This document shows positions 24,889-33,158 of a DNA stretch of 64,000 nt, piece by piece. Both the position numbers and the translations under genes were made by a program. Origin of the DNA: QHWK01 sp035315685 (GTDB lineage: Bacteria > Acidobacteriota > Vicinamibacteria > Vicinamibacterales > CAVVIG01); contig DATFXR010000233.1 of assembly GCA_035315685.1 (NCBI GenBank), positions 5,393 to 69,392 on the forward strand, in the 5' to 3' direction. Below the pieces are notes generated by a model. The model was not told the DNA's origin and did not search any database. It was given only the letters and a program-made list of their open reading frames with translations. The stretch's first letter is position 1. Every line of letters starts with the position of its first letter.

Positions 24889-25823
24889 CGCGACGGGTCG
24901 AGCAGCGCATCGTCGCTCACGGCGAGTCGAGCCGAGGCCGCGAACGTGGCGGCATCGAGCGGACCGACGGCTTCGGCGGCGAGCGCCGACTCGAGTTCCG
25001 CACGCGTCCGCGCGCCGGTGAGAACGCTGGCCACGTACGGCACCGAGAGGCAGAACCGCATCGCCGCTTCAGGCAGTGCGTCCCACGATCCGCCCGCGAT
25101 CAGATCGCGTGCGCGAGCGGCCGCGGCGCGCACCGGCGCCAGCGTCTCCGGCAGCCATTGGGCTTTTGGCGTCAGCGCGCCCTTGAGAAATGCGGAACGG
25201 ACGACGACGCCCACACCAGCCGCAGCGGCGGTTGGCAGCACGCTGTGGCGCCCGCGCTGGTCGAGGGCGTTCAATGCGATCTGCACGACGCCGTACTCGC
25301 CTGACGTGATCACCGCCAGCGCCGCGTCCTCACCGTAGACGGAGGCACCGATCACACGCACCATTCCTCGCTGCTTCGCGTCGAGCAGCGCGTCCGTGAT
25401 GGCGCGGTTTTCGATCGTCTCGCGCGTCGCATTGTGGATCTGGACGATGTCGATCGCGTCGCGGCGGATCGCGCGGCGCGACGATTCGAGCGAAGCGGCG
25501 ACGATGCTCGAGAGGTCAGACACCCCCGGCGCTTCTGCAGCGGACGGCAAGGTGATCTTCGTGGCGATGATCGCCCGTGGATCGCGGCCGGCGGCGACAC
25601 CGACGATGCGCTCGCTGTCGCCGTACGCCGGCGCCGTATCGATCAACGTGATGCCGCGATCGAGCGCCGCACCGATCAACGCGAGGGCGTCACGCTCGTC
25701 GGGCGGCCCGAATTCCCCCGGCGCTGCAATACCGTAATCGACGCCGAGCGAGACGGTGCCGAGCGACAGGGCGCTCACGACGAGACCGGTGTTGCCCAGC
25801 GGGCGGAAATCCACGGCAGGCAA
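24873..25823 (-). CDS. Aldo/keto reductase
   Basis: 316 residues, NADPH-dependent (beta/alpha)8 barrel. Catalytic tetrad visible: Asp62 and Tyr67 in IDTAPAYGDSE, Lys89 in IIATKIT, His130 in IVQIHNAT. Starts with FRPLGNTGLVVSALSLGT, the standard AKR opening. The TTG 25823 start lies at the edge of an AT-rich repeat; GTG 25814 (VDFRPLG) is equally good. It sits between a class III aminotransferase and the PseG homologue, so it may reduce or oxidise a sugar or acyl intermediate of that pathway, which is not part of the textbook Pse or Leg routes. Confidence 0.88.
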   Translation of the reverse strand: MPAVDFRPLGNTGLVVSALSLGTVSLGVDYGIAAPGEFGPPDERDALALIGAALDRGITLIDTAPAYGDSERIVGVAAGRDPRAIIATKITLPSAAEAPGVSDLSSIVAASLESSRRAIRRDAIDIVQIHNATRETIENRAITDALLDAKQRGMVRVIGASVYGEDAALAVITSGEYGVVQIALNALDQRGRHSVLPTAAAAGVGVVVRSAFLKGALTPKAQWLPETLAPVRAAAARARDLIAGGSWDALPEAAMRFCLSVPYVASVLTGARTRAELESALAAEAVGPLDAATFAASARLAVSDDALLDPSRWPIP

Positions 25824-25920
25824 TTAAGAATTAGGAAGTAAGAATTAGGAATTCGTGCATCTGTTCTGCAGCGCTTTTGAGTTCACGCATTCTTAATTCT
25901 TACTTCTTAATTCTTAATTA
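25821..25920. repeat. AT-rich inverted repeat, second copy
   Basis: Arms AATTAAGAATTAGGAAGTAA onward (25822-25853) and TTCTTAATTCTTACTTCTTA onward (25890-25920) flank ~35 bases. It fills the gap between the aldo/keto reductase and the aminotransferase and supplies the latter's TAA stop region. Confidence 0.88.
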
Positions 25921-27255
25921 CGACGTCAGCCGATAAAACCCGCGGCGCGCGCAGGGCCCCTTCAGCCGCGACGCGGCATTGCCGGCACCAATCGCGTCAG
26001 CGACCGTCGCGAAGACGGCCTCCACCGCTGTCATGTAGGCGCCCACATGCGACGACTGATGCGCGAACGACGGCTTGAACTGGCTGTAGGCGAGATATCC
26101 CCGCTCGAGCATCTCCTGCGTGAACAGCGTCGTCAGCGTCGGCTCGTCCGGATGGTCGAAACCGAAATGCGTGAGGCTTGGCAGACCTTCGGTGTGGATC
26201 GTCACACCGGTCTTCACGGCCGCACGTTTCCACCCGTCGAAGGTGAGGTTGCCGATGATCTTCAGATGATCGGCGACCCGCTCGCGCCTGAACTTGCCAA
26301 TCGTCGCCAGCGCCGCGACGGTCCCGACGCGCTCGGTCCAGTTCGTGCTGCTGATGAACGTGGATTGCGCAGCCTCCATCACCTCCGCGCGTCCGATCAC
26401 TGCCGCCATCGGGTACCCGTTGGCCATCGACTTCGCGAACACGGCGATGTCCGGATTCACGCCGAGGAGCAGGTGGATGCCGCCGTCGGCCATGCGGAAC
26501 CCGGTCGTGACCTCGTCGAAGACGAGCACGGCGCCGATGTCGTCGGCGATCTCGCGCACCGATTCCAGGAAGCCCGGCTCCGGCGATTCACTGCGCTGCG
26601 GTTCCATCACGATGACGCCAAGCTCACCGCGATGCGCGTCGACAATCGCCTTCAGCTGATCGAGCCGGTTGTAGTGAAACGGCAGGGCCGATCCCTTCAG
26701 CCCTCGCGGCACCCCCGCTGGATCGAGCCCCGGCATCAGCTGACCGTCGAGGGCGCGGTCGTCGGCAAGGTTTGCCGCGAGATACCAGTCGCACCAGCCG
26801 TGGTATCCGGAGAACGCGACGATGTCGCGGCCGGTGTGCGCGCGCGCGATGCGGACGGCAACCATCATCGCCTCACCGCCGGATCGCGCAAAGCGCACCA
26901 TCTCCGCCCACGGATGCAGCTCGCACAACAGGTCCGCGAGCTCGACTTCTTCCGGCGCGTTCAGCGTTGACGCCGAACCGGCATCGATTGCGGCCTTCAC
27001 CGCGGCATCGACCTCGGGATCCGCGTAGCCGAGGACACATGCGCCGATCGCCATCATCGACATGTCGACGTAGGTGTTGCCGTCGACGTCCGTCACCTCG
27101 ACGCCGCGCGCCCGCGAAAAGTACGACGGCCACTGCTCGGGCAGAAACATTTCCGGCCGCTTCGACAGAAGCTGCGTTCCGCCGGGAATGCGCCTCTTCG
27201 CGCGCCGATACAGCTCCTGCCCTTTTGCCGTCGACAATTTGACGTTCAGACTCAT
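25918..27255 (-). CDS. Class III PLP aminotransferase (glutamate-1-semialdehyde aminomutase-like)
   Basis: 445 residues, fold type I. Seen: RRIPGGTQLLSKRPEMF, YVDMSMMAIGACVLGYADP, RFARSGGEAMMVAVRIAR, SGYHGWCDWY, VLVFDEVTTGFRMADGG and the PLP lysine K275 in AVFAKSMANGYP. True HemL carries SGTEA where this has SGGEA, and the operon is not a haem locus, so I call it a pathway-specific amino-sugar or amino-acid aminomutase/aminotransferase. The ATG 27255 start has a GAAGGA two bases upstream, one of the few recognisable Shine-Dalgarno sequences here. Between NeuB-like and AKR genes. Confidence 0.87.
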   Translation of the reverse strand: MSLNVKLSTAKGQELYRRAKRRIPGGTQLLSKRPEMFLPEQWPSYFSRARGVEVTDVDGNTYVDMSMMAIGACVLGYADPEVDAAVKAAIDAGSASTLNAPEEVELADLLCELHPWAEMVRFARSGGEAMMVAVRIARAHTGRDIVAFSGYHGWCDWYLAANLADDRALDGQLMPGLDPAGVPRGLKGSALPFHYNRLDQLKAIVDAHRGELGVIVMEPQRSESPEPGFLESVREIADDIGAVLVFDEVTTGFRMADGGIHLLLGVNPDIAVFAKSMANGYPMAAVIGRAEVMEAAQSTFISSTNWTERVGTVAALATIGKFRRERVADHLKIIGNLTFDGWKRAAVKTGVTIHTEGLPSLTHFGFDHPDEPTLTTLFTQEMLERGYLAYSQFKPSFAHQSSHVGAYMTAVEAVFATVADAIGAGNAASRLKGPCARRGFYRLTS

Positions 27256-27264
27256 AGTCCTTCG

Positions 27265-27397
27265 CGCGAAGAGGTCCGGCTAACGCCGGACACTACGTAA
27301 GGCTTCGTGAGCCGCGCCTCACACGCGGCCGACGCTGCCCAGACCCAAGAACCGAGAACCGTGAACTCCGAACCGCGAACCCCGAACCCCGAACCCT
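27265..27397. repeat. Palindrome plus GAACCCC-type heptamer array
   Basis: The gap holds GGTCCGGCTAACGCCGGACA (27273-27292, a palindrome variant of the 17515 unit) and then, from ~27347, a run of degenerate 7-base units of the form GAACCSYGAACCCCGAACCC reaching the TAA stop (27397-27399) of the NeuB-like gene. Nothing gene-like is seen. Confidence 0.75.
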
Positions 27398-28254
27398 TAC
27401 GGAGTCCACGTCGCGCGCACTGCGCGCGTGGGCCGCAGTCCATCGCGCGGATCCGCACGCCATGGACGGTCCGCAACTTCGGCCTCGACCGGCCGCTTGT
27501 CCCCCGTTCCGTCGGCGGCCACACCGTGATGAATCGCTTCGATCACCGGCGCAATCTGTCGCGGCAGCCAGCAATGCCCCCCGCTGAACTCGGCACCGGT
27601 GCCGTCCAGATCGAGATGGAACTCGACCATTTCCGCACGCCAGTGGTGCACCGCTCGATAGATCACCGCGGGACTGACGCTGTGATCCGACCATCCCACA
27701 CGCGTATGCGTCGCAGCGCGAATCGTGTCGATTGCCGCGAGGTTGCACTGCTCGACCGGTGTCGGATATCCGGAGGTGCAGTGGAGCAGTACCGGGTCGG
27801 CGCATCCAGCGTCGCGGAGCACGTCGGCGGCATGGGACACTTCGTCTATCGTGGCCATGCCGGTCGCCGCGACGACCGGCTTGCCGGTTGCAGCACACGC
27901 ACGCAACAGGTCGTCCCACACCAGCTCGTACGACGCGACCTTGTAAAAGTCGACGTGCCGGGCGAGCACCTCCACCGCGCGAAGCGAAAACGGCGTGCAC
28001 GCGAACTGGATGCCGAGCTCACGGCTCCGCGCCGCCAGCGGCGCGAGAAATTCCTCGGGCAGCTCCCATTGCGCGCGCGCGCGATGCGTCGGGCTCTTCG
28101 CGAGAATCTCCGGCGCGAACAGCTCGTCGACCTTGAATAGCTGGAACTTCACGCCTGCGCAACCGATCCGGGACGCGGTCTCGACGAACGCGAGCGATCG
28201 ACCGAGGTCGCGGCCGTGATTGCTCGACACTTCGGCGACGAACCGCACCGCCAT
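27397..28254 (-). CDS. NeuB-family nonulosonate synthase-like protein lacking the SAF domain
   Basis: 285 residues, TIM barrel. NeuB/PseI/LegI condense PEP with a hexosamine to make nonulosonic acids. Seen: FVAEVSSNHGRDLGRSLAFV, CAGVKFQLFKVDELF, FACTPFSLRAVEVL, VASYELVWDDLLR, VVAATGMATIDEV and VGWSDHSVSPAVI. Differences: the strand expected as iEKHfTLDR reads MVEFHLDLDGTGAEFSGGH, and the protein stops after the barrel, so the ~60-residue antifreeze-like SAF domain that covers the active site in dimers is missing. The ATG 28254 overlaps the PseC stop as TGATG. It may use a different acceptor. The stop lies at the edge of a repeat. Confidence 0.8.
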   Translation of the reverse strand: MAVRFVAEVSSNHGRDLGRSLAFVETASRIGCAGVKFQLFKVDELFAPEILAKSPTHRARAQWELPEEFLAPLAARSRELGIQFACTPFSLRAVEVLARHVDFYKVASYELVWDDLLRACAATGKPVVAATGMATIDEVSHAADVLRDAGCADPVLLHCTSGYPTPVEQCNLAAIDTIRAATHTRVGWSDHSVSPAVIYRAVHHWRAEMVEFHLDLDGTGAEFSGGHCWLPRQIAPVIEAIHHGVAADGTGDKRPVEAEVADRPWRADPRDGLRPTRAVRATWTP

Positions 28255-29474
28255 CAACGGTACGCGGAGACGACCTTCGTCACCGCCTCCACGACGTCAC
28301 TGATGTCGGCGGTCGTCATCGCCGGGAACAGCGGCAGCGTCACGATCTGTTCGTAGGCGGCTTCCGCGATCGGACAGAGGCCGGGACCGGTGCCGAATCT
28401 CTGCCGGTAGAACGGGTGATAGTGAATCGGAATGTAGTGGACGTTGACGCCGATGTTCTCGCGCCGCATCGCGGTGAAGAACGTCGCGCGATCGCAGGTG
28501 AGCGCATTCGTATCGACGCGCACCACATACAGGTGATGGGCGTGGGACACGCGCGGCCGGACGGCCAGCGGTGTGACTTCGGGTATCTGCGCGAATGCCG
28601 CGTCGTAGTCACGGGCAATCGCCTGCCGCCGCGCGATGTTCGCCGGCAGCTTCGCCAGCTGGCTGCGGCCGAGCGCGGACTGGATGTCGGTCAACCGGTA
28701 GTTGTAGCCGAGCTCGACGATCTCGTAGATCCAGGATCCGCGAGCGCTCCGGTCGCGATGATCGGCCGTGATGCCATGGTTGCGAAACGACCGCATGCGC
28801 GACGCGAGCGCTTCGTGGTCCGTCACGATCCCGCCGCCTTCGCCGGTCGAGACGTGCTTGACTGGATGAAAGCTGAACACCGACAGATCCGCCAGCGTCC
28901 CGACCAGCGCGCCGCCGGCGTCTCGCGCGCCAATCGAATGACACGCATCGGCGACGATGCGGACCGGGGAATCGGCGCGTGCACGTGCCGCGATCGCGCG
29001 AAGGCGATCGTACTCGCACGGTTGACCGCCATAGTCGACGGCGACAATCGCTCGCGTCCGCGGTGTGATCAGCTCCGCGACGGCGTCGGGATCGATCAGC
29101 AGCGTGCGCGGATCGACGTCGGCGAAGATCGGCGTGCCGCCCTGGTAGACAACGGCGTTGGCCGACGCCGCGAAGGTGATCGGCGGAACGATCACTTCGT
29201 CGCCCGGACCGATGCCGAGCGCGAACATCGCCGTGTGGAGTGCCGCCGTGCCGTTGCTGACGACGACGGCGTGCGCGGCGCCGGTCGCGCTGGCGAGCGC
29301 CGATTCGAAGTCGGCGACGGTCGGTCCGCTGGTCAGCCAGTCCGATCGCAGCACTCGCACGACGGCGGCGACATCGTCATCGTCTATCGAGTGCCGTCCG
29401 TACGGCAGCAGTTCGGTGCGGACCGGTGTTCCGCCATGCAGCGCCAGCTGCGCGACTTTCAGATCCTCGGGCAC
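28254..29474 (-). CDS. DegT/DnrJ/EryC1 sugar aminotransferase, PseC-like
   Basis: 406 residues from GTG 29474. PLP enzyme that aminates a UDP-4-keto-6-deoxy sugar, the step after PseB. Seen: SDWLTSGPTVADFE, VVSNGTAALHTAMFALGIGPGDEV, VADACHSIGA, and the PLP lysine K206 in SFHPVKHVSTGEGGGIV, a sequence typical of PseC. The frame is open much further upstream but is not conserved. TAAGCT 7 bases before the GTG suggests the start. It diverges from the flippase gene (55-base gap) and is the first gene of the 23842-29474 minus-strand run. Confidence 0.88.
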   Translation of the reverse strand: MPEDLKVAQLALHGGTPVRTELLPYGRHSIDDDDVAAVVRVLRSDWLTSGPTVADFESALASATGAAHAVVVSNGTAALHTAMFALGIGPGDEVIVPPITFAASANAVVYQGGTPIFADVDPRTLLIDPDAVAELITPRTRAIVAVDYGGQPCEYDRLRAIAARARADSPVRIVADACHSIGARDAGGALVGTLADLSVFSFHPVKHVSTGEGGGIVTDHEALASRMRSFRNHGITADHRDRSARGSWIYEIVELGYNYRLTDIQSALGRSQLAKLPANIARRQAIARDYDAAFAQIPEVTPLAVRPRVSHAHHLYVVRVDTNALTCDRATFFTAMRRENIGVNVHYIPIHYHPFYRQRFGTGPGLCPIAEAAYEQIVTLPLFPAMTTADISDVVEAVTKVVSAYR

Positions 29475-29481
29475 GTGGTCT

Positions 29482-29487
29482 AGCTTA
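29482..29487 (-). promoter_or_regulatory. Putative -10 element (TAAGCT), 7 bases before GTG 29474
   Basis: Minus-strand TAAGCT then AGACCAC then GTG. Weaker match than the others but at the same distance, and in a short divergent gap that must contain promoters for both directions. Confidence 0.35.
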
Positions 29488-29514
29488 CCGCGGCGGCGGC
29501 GGCCGGTTGAACGG

Positions 29515-29520
29515 TATAGT
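29515..29520 (+). promoter_or_regulatory. Putative -10 element (TATAGT), 8 bases before GTG 29529
   Basis: TATAGT followed by GTACGAGC and the GTG start of the flippase. A good hexamer in GC-rich DNA, no Shine-Dalgarno, no evident -35. It fits a leaderless transcript. Confidence 0.55.
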
Positions 29521-29528
29521 GTACGAGC

Positions 29529-31055
29529 GTGAACCGATTGCTCGCGCGCCTCGGCGTGCATCGACGCGAACACATCTCGGTCGCGCGCGACTTCTCGATC
29601 TACTCCGCCGTCAACATCTTCTCGCTCGTACTGCTGTTCAGCACGAACCTCTGGCTGCGGCGCTTCGTCGGACCGTACGTCGCCGGCCTGTGGACGGCAC
29701 TCGAGCTGCTGCCCGGCTATGCGACCTACGCGCATCTCGGCATCATCAATGCGGCCGAGCGCGAGTTGCCGTTCCTTCTCGGCGCGGGCCGCACGCGCGA
29801 CTTCGACGGACTGAAAGACACGCTGTTCTGGGCGACGAACGCGCTGGGTGGTGCGCTCGCGGCGCTCACGCTCGGAGCCGCGCTGCTGTTCCGCGACCGC
29901 CTGTCGCATGACACGTTCGTCGGTCTGCTGGCGTACGCGCCGTGCGTGTGGGCGCAGCTGGTTGCGACCTACTTGGTGGTCCTCTACCGGGCGCGCAAAC
30001 GCTTCGTCGAGTTGAGCGGACGTCAGGGTGCCGCCAATCTCGCGAAGGCGTTGCTGCTGATCTCCGCGGGGACTGCGTTCGGTCTGTACGGCATACTCGC
30101 TGCGGAGCTGGCAAGCTTCGCGGTCCTCATCGCGATGCTGGCAGGCGGCCTCCGCGAGACGTTCGCGCGTGTCTTCGAGTCTGCGCGATTGCCGGCGCTG
30201 GTCGCTGGCGGGCTGCCGATCCTCGCCGGCGGGCTTGCCTTCGAAACGCTGCGGCCCGGCGGCGCCAGCGGGGCGGATCAGACGGTCATCCTTGCCACGC
30301 TCGGCAAGACGCCGCTCGGCGTCTACAGCATCGCCTCGATCGTCTGCCAGGGTCTGTATTACCTGCCCAACGCGCTCTCGATCGTGATGTATCCGCGCTT
30401 TCAGGAGCGCTACGGGCAGACGCAGTCGACCGACTCGCTGCGGCGATTCGTCGAGCTGCAGCTGCACGTGCTCGCGGACGTCCTGCTCGCAGCGATCGCG
30501 GTCCTCTTCGTCGCGCTGCCGGCGGCGATCCGCGCGTTCTTTCCGGCCGACTGGAGCGGCGCGATCGCGCCGCTGCGCGTGATGCTCGTCGCGACCTACT
30601 TCATCTCGCTCGCGCCGCCAGGCGGTCAGCTGCTGCTGACGATCCGCAAGCAGATGCAGGTGCTGCTGCTGGCGCTGCCATGCACCGGGCTTGGTTTCGC
30701 CGCGGCGTACGTGGGCGCGGCGTACGGGCTTGTCGGCGTCGCCACCGGCATTGCGCTGGCGTGCTTCGCCGAGTTCCTCGCGGTCAACGCGTACGCGCTG
30801 TCGCATTTTGCGCGCGCGCAGACGGTCGCTGTCGAGATTGGCCGGCTGACGGTTACGGCGGCGGCATGGCTGGGTGCGGCGGTGCTGATCGAGCGGCTGG
30901 TCCCGCCGGGACCGTGGCCGGCGAACACGCTCGGCGGCTGGCCGCTGCTCATCGTCGGTCTGGTGAGCCTGCCCCTTCTGCGGCGCGCGCTCCGGCGAAT
31001 CCAGTCTCCGCAGTTTTCCACAGGTCCGCAGTTTTCCACAGGGGGTCGGGAATAG
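29529..31055 (+). CDS. Wzx-type oligosaccharide-lipid flippase
   Basis: 508 residues with about 12 hydrophobic segments (for example IFSLVLLFSTNLWLRRFVG, LLLISAGTAFGLYGILAAEL, LLLALPCTGLGFAAAYVGAA), of the MOP polysaccharide-export family. It should move undecaprenyl-linked repeat units across the inner membrane. GTG 29529 start. The last residues (SPQFSTGPQFSTGGRE) are translated from two copies of the TTTTCCACAG repeat, which also provides the TAG stop, so the native C-terminus was probably shorter. Followed by PseB and polymerase genes on the same strand. Confidence 0.88.
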   Translation: MNRLLARLGVHRREHISVARDFSIYSAVNIFSLVLLFSTNLWLRRFVGPYVAGLWTALELLPGYATYAHLGIINAAERELPFLLGAGRTRDFDGLKDTLFWATNALGGALAALTLGAALLFRDRLSHDTFVGLLAYAPCVWAQLVATYLVVLYRARKRFVELSGRQGAANLAKALLLISAGTAFGLYGILAAELASFAVLIAMLAGGLRETFARVFESARLPALVAGGLPILAGGLAFETLRPGGASGADQTVILATLGKTPLGVYSIASIVCQGLYYLPNALSIVMYPRFQERYGQTQSTDSLRRFVELQLHVLADVLLAAIAVLFVALPAAIRAFFPADWSGAIAPLRVMLVATYFISLAPPGGQLLLTIRKQMQVLLLALPCTGLGFAAAYVGAAYGLVGVATGIALACFAEFLAVNAYALSHFARAQTVAVEIGRLTVTAAAWLGAAVLIERLVPPGPWPANTLGGWPLLIVGLVSLPLLRRALRRIQSPQFSTGPQFSTGGRE

Positions 31056-31316
31056 TTTTCGAGTGGGGCCGAAAACTATTCCCGACCCCTTGTGGAAAAC
31101 CCGAGGGCGGCAGCCGTCCACAGGGGGTCGGGAATCGTTTTTTTCGATTGCGACAAAATCGGCCGGAAATCTCACGTCGGACCGTCCGCGAACAAGGTTT
31201 CCACAGGGGGTCGGGAACAGTTTTCGATTCCGCGGTGTCAGGACTCGAAACGATTCCCGACCCCCCTGTGGAAAACTGCGTGCCGCGAAAACGATTCCCG
31301 ACCCCCTGTGGAAAAT
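31012..31316. repeat. Cluster of TTTTCCACAGGGGGTCGGGA palindromic units
   Basis: The 347-base gap 31056-31402 is dominated by six copies of a ~29-base motif, TTTTCCACAGGGGGTCGGGA followed by ATCGTTTTC, in alternating orientation: forward near 31030, 31117 and 31198, reverse near 31070, 31246 and 31285. Two pairs (31030-31100, 31198-31276) form hairpins. A truncated TTTTCCACAG lies at 31014. The remaining bases 31317-31402 show nothing I recognise beyond the upstream region of the PseB-like gene. No open frame of interest lies across the gap. Confidence 0.92.
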
Positions 31317-31402
31317 GGGCGGCGGTCCGTTGACAACCGTTCGCTACGGCCACTAACATTCCGTCGTCGCTCCGACACCGTAAACCTAGCTGTTTCAGGC
31401 CT

Positions 31403-32473
31403 TTGACTGATTCCAATCACGCTGCCCGCCGTCCGTACATCGGATCGCTGAACCTCGCGGACATCGCTCACGGCTGCTTTGCCGGCAAGTCCGTGCTCAT
31501 TACCGGCGGGACCGGATCCTTCGGCCGCCGCTTCACCGAGATCGCCCTCGAATACGCGAACCCGCGCCGCTTCGTCGTCCTCAGCCGTGACGAGCTGAAG
31601 CAAAGCGAGATGGCGCAGCACTTCGATCACGATCCGCGGCTGCGCTTCTTCCTCGGCGACGTCCGCGAACCCGGCCGGCTGCGCCGCGCGTTTCAGGACG
31701 TCGACGTGGTGATTCACGCGGCCGCGCTCAAACAGGTCCCGGCGGCCGAGTACAACCCGTTCGAGTTCGTGAAAACGAACGTGCTCGGCGCGCAGAACGT
31801 GATCGACGCCGCCCTCGACGTCGGCGTTCCGAAGGTCGTCGCGCTCAGCACCGACAAGGCGGCAAACCCGATCAACGTCTACGGCGCGACGAAGTTGTGC
31901 GCCGACAAGCTGTTCGTCGCCGGCAACTCGTACGGTGGTGCCGCCGGATCGCGATTCAGCTGCGTCCGTTACGGCAACGTCGTCGGCAGCCGCGGCAGCG
32001 TGATTCCGTTCTTCCTGTCGCGCCGCGCGTCCGGCGTGCTGCCGATCACGCATCCGGACATGACGCGCTTCTGGATCACGCTCGACCAGGGCGTCGCGCT
32101 CGTCCTCGCCGCGCTGCAGTGGATGCGCGGCGGCGAGATCTTCGTGCCGAAGATTCCGAGCATGAAGGTGATCGATCTCGCGCGCGCGATCGCCCCGTCG
32201 TGCCGGCTCGAGGTGGTCGGCATCCGACCGGGGGAAAAGCTGCACGAGGTGATGATCCCCGCCGACGAGTCGCGGACGACCTTCGAGTACGACACCCACT
32301 ATGTGATCGCACCCGCGCACCACGAGTGGACGACGTTCGACCACACCGCGAACGGCGCGCGGACCGTCGAGCAGGGCTTCGCCTACGCCAGCGATCGCAA
32401 TGAGCACTGGCTCACCATCGACGAACTGCGCGAGATGGCCGGCGAACCGGTCTCGGCGATTCCCGGACCCTAG
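31403..32473 (+). CDS. PseB-like UDP-GlcNAc 4,6-dehydratase (inverting)
   Basis: 356 residues, extended SDR. PseB converts UDP-GlcNAc to a UDP-4-keto-6-deoxy-L-altro sugar, the first step to pseudaminic acid. Seen: SVLITGGTGSFGRRF (30-44), VIHAAALKQVPAAEYNPFE, and ALSTDKAANPINVYGATK with Asp151/Lys152 and Tyr160/Lys164, the catalytic arrangement of this subgroup. The TTG 31403 start gives a ~29-residue N-terminal extension; no ATG precedes the nucleotide-binding loop. It lies across a repeat cluster from the flippase, and its partner PseC-like gene is on the other strand at 28254. Confidence 0.9.
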   Translation: MTDSNHAARRPYIGSLNLADIAHGCFAGKSVLITGGTGSFGRRFTEIALEYANPRRFVVLSRDELKQSEMAQHFDHDPRLRFFLGDVREPGRLRRAFQDVDVVIHAAALKQVPAAEYNPFEFVKTNVLGAQNVIDAALDVGVPKVVALSTDKAANPINVYGATKLCADKLFVAGNSYGGAAGSRFSCVRYGNVVGSRGSVIPFFLSRRASGVLPITHPDMTRFWITLDQGVALVLAALQWMRGGEIFVPKIPSMKVIDLARAIAPSCRLEVVGIRPGEKLHEVMIPADESRTTFEYDTHYVIAPAHHEWTTFDHTANGARTVEQGFAYASDRNEHWLTIDELREMAGEPVSAIPGP

Positions 32474-32477
32474 CCGG

Positions 32478-33158
32478 ATGCCAACCACCCGGCCGTCCTC
32501 ACCGGCCGAGCGGTGCCTGCGCGCGCTGTGGACCGAGCGCGTTGCCTTCCTGATCGTCGTGTTCGGGACCATGGCCGCCGCAGCGCTCGTGACGACGACA
32601 CAGCCGACTTTGTACGCATCGCAGGCGCTCCTCAGCGTGAAGCCGCCGGCGGAGGTCGTCGCCGAGGCACTCCGCACGAAGCGTCCGTATCTCGGACCCG
32701 ACGGCCACCTCTACGACGCGAACGATCCGGAGCGGCAGACCGGACCGGGACGGTACGCGCCGCGGCTGACGGCGCCGGGCCTTGTCACGCTCGCGGCGCA
32801 CGACGCCGGGATTCTCCCCGCCGGCGCCTCGCTCGACGATCAGCAGGCGGCGCGCTGGGTGACGGCCGAACGCATCGAAGGCGCAGATCTGATTCGTCTC
32901 GTCGTCTGGCAGCCGACTGCCGACGCCGCACACCAACTTGCGGACGCGATCGTCGCTCGCGGGCTCGCAATCAACCAGCGCGACGAGGCCAACGTCGCGC
33001 CCCCGGAACTGCGCCGCATCATGATGGTGGTCGATCCACCGACGCTGCCCTCGGCGCCGGGGTATCCACGGCTCGGCGTCAACCTCAGCGTCGGCTTTGC
33101 GCTCGGCGTGCTCGCCGCGAGCGCGCTCGTCGCGATTCGACAGACGACGCACGGCTGA
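32478..33158 (+). CDS. Short Wzz-like chain-length/polysaccharide co-polymerase protein
   Basis: 226 residues with one hydrophobic segment near the N-terminus (RVAFLIVVFGTMAAAALVTT) and one near the C-terminus (LSVGFALGVLAASALVAI). The middle (~150 residues) would lie in the periplasm. That two-helix topology and the PPTLPSAPGYPRLGVNL motif before the second helix match Wzz/GNVR proteins (Pro-rich segment before TM2). It is shorter than usual (~300+) and lacks a kinase domain. ATG 32478 follows the PseB stop by 4 bases, and its stop overlaps the polymerase start as TGATG. Confidence 0.8.
   Translation: MPTTRPSSPAERCLRALWTERVAFLIVVFGTMAAAALVTTTQPTLYASQALLSVKPPAEVVAEALRTKRPYLGPDGHLYDANDPERQTGPGRYAPRLTAPGLVTLAAHDAGILPAGASLDDQQAARWVTAERIEGADLIRLVVWQPTADAAHQLADAIVARGLAINQRDEANVAPPELRRIMMVVDPPTLPSAPGYPRLGVNLSVGFALGVLAASALVAIRQTTHG

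Noticed and set aside
28254..31175. A 973-codon open frame ending with the PseC-like protein
   Set aside because: Only the last 406 codons are conserved. The upstream part is the antisense of the flippase gene, Arg/Asp/Glu-rich in the way that GC-rich shadow frames are.
31012..31316. CRISPR array
   Set aside because: Units are in both orientations, spacers are of unequal length, and there are no cas genes.
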